From the NCBI GenBank assembly GCA_037833965.1, contig AP031352.1:13062501-13126500 (forward strand): 64,000 bases of DNA. The letters run 5' to 3'. The translations under genes and the position numbers were made by a program. Position 1 is the stretch's first letter; each line of letters begins with the position of its first letter. Of the stretch, positions 55,062-64,000 are shown one piece after another. This DNA comes from Marchantia polymorpha subsp. ruderalis. Lineage: Eukaryota > Streptophyta > Marchantiopsida > Marchantiales > Marchantiaceae. Under the pieces are notes generated by a model. That model saw only the letters and a program-made list of their open reading frames with translations. It was not told where the DNA came from and made no database searches.

Positions 55062-55490
55062 TTGCCCCCTCCTCAATTGTGAAGCGTCCTCGCGAACACT
55101 ATAGAGGATTAAAATATTTTTTGAGTCTATCAAAGTGCACCCTCACTGGAAAAATTTCTCTTTCTATACCCGCAACTTGAGCGGAACCATTTGGAAAAAT
55201 TATCTGCACCACATACGGTCCTAGCCAACGAGTGTGGAGCTTACCAGGGAAGTGAACAAATCTGGAGTCATAGAGTTAAACCAGGTCACCTATTGCCAAA
55301 GGAATTGGCTTCAACTTTTTGTCATGAGACTTCTTGGTGTTTGCTTGTTGACGTTTCAGGCGGACTGCTGATTCCACCCTCGCCTCTTCTAGCTTCTCAA
55401 GAGCATATCACCTCTCCCTTACACTCTGATCTGCAGACATTCTTTCTTCCACGCTGACGCTTAAGGAAGGGACCTTAAATTCGATTGGAA

Positions 55491-56282
55491 CTAAAGAATG
55501 TTGTCCAAACACCAGATAGTAAGGAGTGAATTCAATTCAAACTCTCCAAAAGTGTGACATGTGGTGACTTTGTAAGCCAAATTGTAGGCATACACAGCAA
55601 CAAAGAGCTTTACATCCCAATCATTCTTGTGAACTGCAACCGTTTTGTTGAGTATCTTTCTAATGATGCCATTAGCCCGTTTAGTGAGTCCATTCGCCTT
55701 GGGATGATACGGAGTAGTTTTGCGATGCTTGACCCGATACAAGGTGGTCATTTCTTCCACCTTCTGTTTCAGAAAATGCTTTCCCCTATCACTCACAAGT
55801 TCCAAAGGAGGGCCAAACCTACAAAAAATCTGCTCATACAGAAACTTGGCTACTGTTCTTGCATCATTCTTCGTTGTGGGTTTAGCCTCCACCCATTTGG
55901 TGCAGTAATCGGTAGCCAAAAGTATATACCTATTCCTTCTTCCCTTGGTGACAGGAGTAATAGGTCCAATGAAATCAATCCCCCACTTCTCAAAAGGAGC
56001 CAAGGGCAGAATTGAAGTCAATTGATGATGACGTGAGTGAAGTGGTTTACCTGTCCTTTGGCATGCATCACAACTTCTAACAAATTGATGCACATCCTTG
56101 TGAATTGTGGGCCACCAGTACCCTGCATCTAATATCTTCCTCGCTGTGTTTGCTGAAGCAAAGTGTCCACCAGTATACTCCTCATGTAGTGACCTCATTA
56201 CCACTCCTACTTCCCTTTTTTCCAAGCACCTTCTCAATCTACCGTCCACTCCTTCCTTGTGCAAAACTCCATTTACCAACAA
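55491..56282 (-). pseudogene. G integrase
   Basis: Zinc-binding HHCC: SLHEEYTGGH and SCDACQ. Core: GIDFIGP (first Asp) and LVSDRGKHF (second Asp). The third residue is lost: NGLTKRANG has Lys where E1 keeps Glu (NGLTEKSNG). After KVTTCHTF the frame shifts and the C-terminal domain continues out of phase toward 55062. A stop separates it from the RNase H frame upstream. Confidence 0.88.
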
Positions 56283-56386
56283 GTAAGGTCAAATTTTCCT
56301 CATGAAGACTGTTGCCACCTCTTGATTCATCTCTCTAGGTATGATCACACTGTGCAAGAACTCAATATGTCTCCATACCATGTAGG

Positions 56387-57551
56387 CTAAGCTAACTTCA
56401 CCTGAAATAAGTCTTCATCAGGAAACCTGTCATAGATCTCCTTGTCATCCTGTCCTCCATCAATCCTTGAAAAATAATCAGCATTGATGTGATGTTTACC
56501 AGGTCTCACATTGATTTCATAGTTGAACTCTTGAAGTAGGAGCATCCATCTAGCCACCCTCCCTGTCAGATCAGGTTTATTCACCATGTATTTGAGAGCA
56601 TTGTGATCTGTATGAAACACCACCTTGTACCCCAACAAATAATGTCTGAATTTTTTGCAAGAGTAAATGATGCCCAATGCTTCTCTTTCAGTAGGAGAGT
56701 AATTCTTCTCAGCTGCAGCCAACAACCTACTAGCAAAGTAAATAGGATGATCTCTGCCGTTATCATCAAGTTGACTCAGAACCACCCCTATACAAAAGCC
56801 TGACACATCTACAAAGACGTGAAAATCCTTGCTCCAATCTGGCACCATCAGGATCGGAGCTTCCACTAGCCGCTGCTTCAAGTCATTAAAACTTTGCATT
56901 CTAGCAGGTGTTGGTTCAAAATCAGCACCCATCCTAAGCATGCAAGTCAATGGAAATGCCAACTTAGCAAAGTGCTTAATGAATCGCCTGTAGTAGCCCA
57001 CGCATCCCACGCATCCCTTGACTTCAGTAGTATTGGTAGAAAAAGAAATGCCCAACCATACTGCCACCTTATCTTGCTCCACCTCAATACCTCTTTTGAT
57101 ACTTTGTGGCCGAGAAGAACTACCTCCGTAACAGCAAAGTAGCATTTTCCTGGATGTAGCTTAAGGCCAACTTCCCTACACCGTCGGAATGTTTGCCTCA
57201 AGCAATCAATGTGATATGTAGCTGGGCCATACATAGCAAAGTCATCAATGAAAACCTCCAAAAATTTTTGCAAAAAATCATGTAAAATGTTCATCATTAA
57301 CCGCCGAAACATGCCTGGAGCGTTGCATAACCCAAATGGCATTCGTTTGAAGGCAAACACCAGCATTCCGTAGTAAACGCCGTCTTCAATTGGTCTTCCT
57401 TTCTGATCCAAACCTGATTATATCCTGAGTAACCATCCATAAAACTATAGAGCTCTTGACCTGCCACTATATCAAGAATCATATCCGTGAATGGAATAGG
57501 ATAGTAATCCTTCTTAGTGGCGTCATTCAACTTCCTGAAATCTTGGCAAAT
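56387..57551 (-). pseudogene. G reverse transcriptase and RNase H, frameshifted
   Basis: A TGA (just after 57552) where CGA would be expected splits RT from the gag-protease frame. Then KKDYYPIP, FMDGYSGYNQ, a frameshift near 57400, FKRMPFGLCNAPGMF and catalytic FIDD (usual YVDD or YIDD), then a second frameshift near 57100. YYRRFIKHFAKLA is the RT thumb. RNase H shows FVDVSG, PTEREALGI and HTDHNALKY, and the frame stops at 56387. It is clearly gypsy-type; no full product is possible. Confidence 0.9.
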
Positions 57552-59978
57552 TCAAATTTTTGGTGTTCCATCCGGACCAGGTTCCTTAGGTACTACCACT
57601 AAAGGAGACACCCACTCACTATTGAGTACTGGATATATGTAACCAGCGTCTAGCAACCGATCAATTTCATCCTTCACCATCAAGGAATACTTAGGATTCA
57701 TGGTGTGTTGACTTTGCCTGATTGCCTTTGCTCCCACCATCAAATCGATCCTTAGCTCTCCTAGCTCAGGATTTACACCTGTGATATCTCTATGGTTCCA
57801 AGCAAAGATATCCAAATATTCAGCAAGCAACTCCTGTATGTACTTCTCTTTGGATGACTTCAAAGCATATCCTAAATTGAACTCCTTGCCCTCCTTGACT
57901 GAAATTTTCCTGTATTGCTCAGATCTGATAACATCCATCTTGTTTCTCAAACGAGAATCCAAGCTCTCCTCTAAAGAGGCTAGCCTTAGGCCACCATACA
58001 CTGTGACTTCCTTCTTGACCTCCCCCTTCCCTTTGGAATTCATTGCCTCGCTGGTCGCATTTGATTCTCCCTTGATCTCTTGAATCGTCTTTAGATCAGA
58101 CTTAGTATCATCTGATCCGTGCATCTCCTCAACTCCTGGTCTGCATGGTATTATAGAAGATCTCAAGTTGTTGTTTGCACATGAATGATCTTCTTGTAAC
58201 ACCTCTCCTGAGTCAATCGTATATGCATCATCCACATCTGATTCGTTTGAGAAATCTGAATCATACTCCGCACTAATTTGAGTCGTCTCACCTTCATGCT
58301 CCACCTTTCCCCAAGACACTACTATTGGTTGCTTCCCGAATCTGAACTCCTTCTTCTCCCAATCAGTAATCACCTTAGCTCCATACAACCAAGGCCTGCC
58401 AATTAGCACTGGATAGGTGGATGGCCTATCTAGTTTCATGACCATGTAATTCAGTAAGAATTGTTTGCCACCTATAAGAGTAGGGACCTTACTCAAAGAT
58501 CCTACTAGTACCACCCTTGCTCCATTGGCCAATCTCATAGTTCTAGCAGTTGGCTCTAGTTGTGTAAAACCGAGTTGATGGGCAATAGCCTCAATCATGA
58601 TATTCACTCCTGATCCTCCATCCACCATCACGTAAGAGATAACGCAGCCACTTATCTCAATATCAATCTCAGGAGAACCACAATCTTCATAGAGCATTCT
58701 TACATCCGCTACTATACCCACCTTTGGCAATTTCCTTCTTCGCTTTCCAGCTAGCATTTCCTTCAATTGTCTCCTGTAAAGTGGATTGTCTTTGATCAGC
58801 TGTCCTTCTGTGGCAGTGACTGGACAGTCCTTAACATCCCTCTTAATATCATAGGAAATCAATGCTTCACTAGGTGCTGCTTTCACCTTTTCTTCCTCCA
58901 CAGCTGCTCGTGATCTGATGATTTGAAGATCTTTAGAAAGAGCCTTTGCATGCTCCAAGGTCTCCGATTCCTGCAACTGTTTCTTCAACTCCTCGTTGAT
59001 TTTAGGAAAGAAGAGTTTTGGGTGATCTCTGTTGTAGTCACTATCTTGCTCCGGAGATACACCAAACTTGGAAAACTCTTGCTTAGTCTTCTTAGCCTTC
59101 ATCTGCTGTTCCTTCTTTTCGTTCCTTCTCATAGATCTAGTTGTGACCTTGTAGCAGTGCTCGTCATCTCGTGGAGTCTCTGTTCTTCGCATTTCCTCTG
59201 AAAACTCCCATTGAGGTTGCTCCTTCTCTTCATTCTCCTCCTGCCATTCCATGCTAATGAAACTCACGGCTATTTCTCCTGGTGCCTTAGCAACTGCGGG
59301 TTGAGATGACTCACCTCTATTTAAGACCAATTTAGGTGCGGCAGCCATAGGGCAATTGACTGTCGTGTGTCCCTGTCTCTTACAGATTGCACAAAGCGCG
59401 GGTGGAATGCCATAACCTTGGTTTTTGGGCTCTGGACAGTTGATAGAATAATGTCCCAACTTACTACAGTTGTAGCACACTACCATAGCCAATTTAGAAG
59501 CTGCTACAGCACCTGAATTCTGATCTGCAGGTCGAGGTAAAGATGGTGTAGGTCGTTCATGCAGGTTACGAGGTCCAGCAGAAATCTGATATATCAAATT
59601 TGGTGCTTCTTCATAGAAAAACTCCACCTGTTTACCCAACGACAAGTCATATTGATCACCAAGCTCTTCATCCACCATCTGAACTTGTGGATGCCAAGTA
59701 GGACATTCATTTGGTGCATGGCCTAGCTGTTTACAGCGTACACACCAAACATGTGCTCGACTGATAAGTACTTTCCTGCGATTGGAAGTCAATCCAGCAA
59801 AGTGAACTAATAGAGCTTTGAGTTGGTTAGCAAGGTCGTCCACCTTTTCATCTAGACCACTTTTCTCTTTACTGATCAGCCCACCTCCACTTACTCCCTT
59901 GCTAGTGGAAGCCTTCTTGGAACTTTTGTCTTCCTTGCTGGATGCAGATTTGCTCTTCTTCGTGGAGTGCTTCTTCAT
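57552..59978 (-). pseudogene. G gag (C-terminal part) and protease, 808 open codons
   Basis: Three CCHC knuckles: CVRCKQLGHAPNEC, CYNCSKLGHYSINC and CAICKRQGHTTVNC. Further on is a retroviral-type aspartic protease with VDGGSGVNIM (active site DGGS in place of the usual DTGS/DSGS), RLANGA and PVLIGRPWLYG. The tail has the RT entry IDRLLDAGYIYP and WVSPLVVVPK. A long open frame like this in an old element suggests slow decay or past selection. Gag sequence upstream of 59978 runs into LTR H at 60022. Confidence 0.9.
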
Positions 59979-60615
59979 TTTCCATTTGTCAAATTCTTTG
60001 TCTGAGCTTGAATAAGCTTCATGTGGTAACCCACTTTTTTTTTTGTGCGGAATTTAAAACAGTTTTGGAAAACAGTACCGCAGCAGCAGTGAAAATAGTA
60101 ATCGGTACATTTAAATAGAGTGAAAATGGATAATCGCGGGTCTCGTATGATCTCGTAGAATCCAAGAGTTGGGCGCAATGTCCGGAACAGTCGCCCCGGC
60201 CCGAACGATCGATTCTGAAGGGAATCTACTTCGGCGCAAGGCGCAGAATACGCCTTTGGCGCTAGACGCCTTTGGCACTAGACGCCTTTGGCGCTAGGGA
60301 AATTCCTCACAACTTATTCAGTTCATAACGCATTGACTTTTTTAGGGTTTCGTTGGAAAGAACTCAACGCGCTCTTTCTAACGAGCCCAAGAACGCTTGA
60401 AACGGATGAGCAATCAAGGAGTTACAATTGTCGGAAGATATTGATAGGGAGGGCCTTCGGCGGAAGGGCTAGGTCGACGGACGAGCTGCCTTCGGCCCTA
60501 GGTCAACGCCTTCGAGGGTGAACTCCTTTGTACAAGCGCCTTCGGCGCCAGCGCATCAAGATTAGGTCAACGCCTTTGGGGCAAGCAACTCCATACGGTC
60601 CGCCTTCGGCCCAAC

Positions 60616-62631
60616 TGTGGTAACCCACTTTTTGTTTTTTGTCGGAACTAAAACATTTTTGAATAGTAAGTACCGCGGCAGTAGCTGTAAATAGTAATCG
60701 GTACGCGAAACCAGAGGATCGAGTACAGTCGGGGGGTTTTGGGCTTAGGCCACAGTGGGACGCTTGGGACGGAACGGGCGGTTCATGCTACAGGATCCGC
60801 TTGTGAAACGGATGAGAGGTCACTAAGTTATGAGTGTCGGAAGTTACTGATAAGGGGCTTTCGGCCAGCGCAACGCCGCGGACGGCCAGCTCAGCGCCGC
60901 GGACGGCCAGCTCAACGCCGCGGACGGACAGGTCAGCGCCGCGGACGGCCAGCTCAGCGCCGCGGACGGCCAGCTCAGTGCCGCGGACGGACAGGTCAAC
61001 GGCGCGGACGGACAGGTCAGCGCCGCGGACGGACAGCTCAGCGCCGCGGACGGCCTGTGGATAGGCAAACGCTTTCGGCGGAAGAGTAAAACTGTCATAA
61101 CTTTCTCAATTCTTAACGGTTTGACTTGATTTGGGTCTCGTTGGAAAGAACTCGACGAGCTGGTTTCAACGAGACCAAGATCTTTTGAAACGAATCAGTC
61201 ATCAATGAGTTATGAGCGTCGAAAGCGGCTGTCATGGTTTGGCGTGAGGCCTTGGACGTTAACAGTTAGAGGGGCCTTCGGCCCAAGGCGACCTGCGAGT
61301 AGGCGGCTTGCGTGTAGGACGCGTGGGACCCTCAGTCCTCGGTTTTTGGAGAAGGAATTTTGGCCTAGGTTCAGAGATCTTGCGGGGCCCATATCTTTGC
61401 GATGGACGGTCGGATGGATCTGAAATTTTGTGGGGCCGTTGATCTCGGCCGGCCACGCCTGCCTGCAAATTTTCAGCCTTAGATCTTGGGTGGGAAGGCA
61501 CTGGCGGCTCTGTACAGTAGGCTTAGGATTTAGATTTAGGGTTAGGGTTAGTTTTAGGTTGTAAGTTAGAGGGGAAGGCAGCCGCCGACTCCTCAGGTGT
61601 AGGATCTGTTGCGGCTCGCACCATGGCATTGCAGTGTAATGTTAGGTAGGACTTAGAAGGTATAAAATAGTTCCAGGCGTTTTGCCTGGGGTTCTTTCCC
61701 ATCAGAAGTGCAGATCAGGAACCCATTTCCTTTGCGTGTTTGTGTCCTTGAGTTCTGTCACCACGCACGAGGAGTTACAACTTAGCGTTCCGCATTTTGT
61801 AGCTGAAGGTCTTCGGCCGAATGTTCAGAGCTAGTACATTGGTTAGAGACTTGAGTAGTTCGGATCTACACCTGCGGGTGATTGCCAATGCTCAGAGCCA
61901 GTGACTAGTTAGATACTTGAATAGTTTCGCCCCTACACCTTCGAGTGTCTGTTCCTGATTGTACTCCTTTGGGATTTTTCCCTGAATGCCAAAGTGAAGT
62001 TTTGTTACTTCGTGTAAGCCTTGGTTGCAAGTTCAGGTTACGCTGCAGCAGGTGCCTTGAGGGTAACCCCTGTAGTATTTCTGGGAATGACAAGTGCCTG
62101 AGAATTCAAACTCTTCAATAGACGGTTGTTGTGTTACTGGAATGTTTCTCAGTGAGTCCTTCAGTGCGGACCTGTGTTCTCTGCGCGTTTTGTGAGTTGA
62201 GAGTGTTGTTCACCGCGTAGGAGTGACTTCGATTCGATTCGAAGTTGGTAGTCCAAACCGGGTTTCCTACCCTAGCAGCAAGCTAGTGGAAGTGTTGTAA
62301 AAGCCGGAGTTGGAAGTCACTACCCACAGCTTCGCCGAGTGTGCTCGCGAGAGACTTTCCCCCTGAAATCTTGAAGTAGAGGTCCTAACGGATCTCTGGG
62401 TTGTGTTTCTGTAGTTTCAGGTGTGTGTGTGTGTTACGCTGCACTGTGCGACCTCCGAGTGCGCTCCGAGTGGACACTTGCAGTATTTCTGGGAGTGACA
62501 GTCGCCTGAGAATTCAAACTCCTCAGTAGTCTGTTAAACGTGACACTTTGTACCCTGTGTGTTCCTCTGTCCCTGTGGGTTCGACCTTTCTACCACTATA
62601 TTGCAGTTTTAGCCTTTAGTGGGTTATTATA
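60616..62631 (+). mobile_element. Solo LTR I (2016 bp), chimeric
   Basis: From TGTGGTAACCCACTTTTTG (60616) to GGGTTATTATA (62631; the usual final CA has become TA), with perfect duplication CCAAC at 60611-60615 and 62632-62636. U3 follows F (including the telomere-like patch 61521-61560 and GTTGCGGCTCGCACC), while TATA (61662-61668), the hairpin, R and U5 follow E. It carries the U3 inverted repeat at 61137-61173. Confidence 0.9.
60863..61051. repeat. 21-bp minisatellite, nine units, in LTR I
   Basis: Unit GGCCAGCTCAGCGCCGCGGAC or GGACAGGTCAACGCCGCGGA-type, exactly nine in a row. Frames through it are open (QRRGRPA, SAPRTAS) only because the unit is a multiple of three. Confidence 0.92.
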
Positions 62632-62810
62632 CCAACGCCTTCGGCGGTACGGACATGTGCGCCTTCGGCGGAACGGAACTCCTACGGCAAAAGCGCCTTC
62701 GGGAGGACAAGAGGGATCGACGGAAAGTACAAGACTAGTTGACTGCGGTCAACGCCTTCGGCGATGCACCTACTTCGAAGGACGTCTTAAAGAAGTTCGC
62801 CTTCGGCGCT

Positions 62811-64000
62811 TGTGGTACCCCACTTTTGGTATTTTTGAGGAAATTAAAACATTTTTGGAAAACTGTACCGCAGCAGCAGTGTAAATAGCCTTCGGTGCAT
62901 CAAAACAGAGTGAATTCGGAAGATCGCAGAGATTCTCGAGAGAACTCGTAGAATCCAGGAGTAGGGTGCAACGTCGGGGACGGACACCACCCTCCCTGCG
63001 GTTTCTGAAGGTATAACCCCTTCGGCGCAAGGCGCAAAATCAGCCTTCGGCGCTGTGCCTTCGGCGCTAGAGGAATCCTTCAGAATTGGGTCAATCCACA
63101 AACGCTTCGACTTGGATAGGGTTTTGTTGGAAAGAGCTCAACGTGCTGATTCCAACGAGCCCAAGAACGCCACAAACGGATGAGGACTCCGGGAGTTATG
63201 AAGGTCGCAAGATACTCAGCTTTTTGCCTGCGCCCAGGCGAGGAAAGTTTTGTCCTAGGCGCGGACGAAGGCAGTTCGCCTACACGTAGGCGAAAGGGTT
63301 TTGGCGTAGGCGCGAATGTCGCCTACGCACGGGCGAGGAAACCTCTGCCCAGGCGGACGAGCGAAGTTTGCCTACGCACAGGCGCTTCGGCGTCGGCGGT
63401 AAATCCGCCTTCGGCCCTAGAAATGCGCCTTCGGGGTTAGAAATTGTACGGCGCCTTCCGCGCCAGCGCAACAGCGCGGGCGGGCGAGGAACCACCGGAG
63501 TAGTAAAAATCCGTACGGACCGTATGGACTGTACGGACGGAACGGATGGATGCGCCTTTGGTCGGACGGAGTTGCGGCGGCGATAGCGCCGACGGGGAGG
63601 CAAGAAATGGACAGACTTGACGGAGCCTGTTGACCACGGTCAACGCCTTCCGCGCCAGCGCAGCAGCGCAGACGGAATTCGCCTATGCGCAGGCGAGCGC
63701 CTACGCACAGGCGGGTGAAGTTCCGCGCCGGCAAAGATTCCGCCGGGAATTCCGCCTACGCACAGGCGGGAGTTCAACTTTTGTCCGATGCGCGGACGAT
63801 CGCCTTCGGCAGAGGGGGATTGGCCGAGGAGCGGTACGAACAAGTGTAGCGCGCAAGGCGAGAAATCCGCCTTCAGCGCTGCGCACCCATGTCCGCGGCG
63901 TAGTACGCTAGCGGAGTTCAAATTTGCCAATTCAAGCGTGTGAGTTAAATCTGCGTCGGCGGAGCGTGAAGCCGCGCGTGAGAGTGGAGACCGTTTTAGC
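62811..64000 (+). mobile_element. LTR J, E family, runs off the window
   Basis: Starts TGTGGTACCCCACTTTTGG (62811), has the U3 inverted repeat (63123-63159) and the palindrome-rich stretch, and matches E1's 3' LTR up to about 48810, roughly 50 bases before ATG 48864. The window stops before its long reading frame. Its left flank is GCGCT; the other end is not visible. Confidence 0.85.

Larger units (their letters stand above)
55062..60021 (-). mobile_element. Element G internal region (Ty3/gypsy), 5'-truncated by H
   Basis: Minus strand order: gag with three zinc knuckles, aspartic protease, RT, RNase H, integrase, polypurine tract (AATTGAGGAGGGGGCAA, 55077-55061). This order is Ty3/gypsy. 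The gag N-terminus, PBS and 5' LTR are not in the window, since LTR H starts at 60022. It is less GC-rich than the E/F elements and decayed by stops and frameshifts, in keeping with being the oldest layer. Confidence 0.93.
60022..62810 (+). mobile_element. LTR H, partial, carrying solo LTR I
   Basis: It starts TGTGGTAACCCAC followed by a T-run (60022), early U3 words (AACAGTACCGCAGCAGCAGTG) and the U3 inverted repeat (60349-60385). It is cut by I at 60616, resumes at 62637 and is cut again by J at 62811. No TATA or U5 of H is in the window. The middle is rich in GCCTTCGGCG palindromes. Confidence 0.75.

Overview
The window looks like nuclear DNA of a land plant. It has a plant-type tRNA-Pro(AGG), an intron-rich plant lipoxygenase with a PLAT domain, and plant Ty3/gypsy retrotransposons primed by a tRNA-Asp-like site. 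I lean to a non-flowering plant (bryophyte-like) because the lipoxygenase is clear but not close to the angiosperm proteins I know; that is a weak inference.

Layout. Bases 1 to about 18.7 kb are AT-rich and mostly gene-poor: one tRNA gene (minus strand, 3735-3806) and one lipoxygenase gene (minus strand, about 14594-9955, at least nine exons, all metal ligands readable). From about 18.7 kb to the end the DNA is GC-rich and, as far as I can read it, made of LTR retrotransposons inserted into one another. I named them by letter. G is an old gypsy element on the minus strand (18679-19233, 54749-60021). C is a solo LTR in G's 3' LTR (TSD TGAAG). E1 is a gypsy derivative on the plus strand in C (22389-52983). 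K is a minus-strand solo LTR in E1's 5' LTR (TSD GGTAC). E2 is a minus-strand LTR in E1's gag (TSD ACCTC). F is a small minus-strand element, tandemly duplicated, inside E2; E3 is a truncated plus-strand LTR, also inside E2. To the right, H is inserted in G's gag, I is a solo LTR in H (TSD CCAAC), and J is an LTR in H that runs off the window. Target-site duplications confirm four of these boundaries exactly.

Main point. The LTRs of the C/E/K families are about 5 kb long and carry an open reading frame of about 1000 codons inside U3, upstream of the LTR's own TATA box. The protein has a folded N-terminal part resembling the 'putative plant transposon protein' family, a variable proline-rich middle, an acidic patch, a coiled coil and a strongly conserved C-terminus. 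In E1's 3' LTR it is fully open (1035 codons). In genomic RNA it would lie downstream of pol, in the 3' U3, and solo LTRs keep it. The LTR families also share a roughly 45-bp U3 inverted repeat followed by a conserved box, and a small hairpin just after the TATA box whose stem changes by paired substitutions. Each family has its own amplified short palindrome or minisatellite in the middle of the LTR.

How the parts fit. E1 and F look non-autonomous: E1 has lost protease, RT and RNase H, and F has lost nearly all of gag-pol. G keeps recognisable gag-PR-RT-RH-IN but is broken by stops and frameshifts. Any recent movement of E/F-type elements therefore needed proteins from intact relatives elsewhere.
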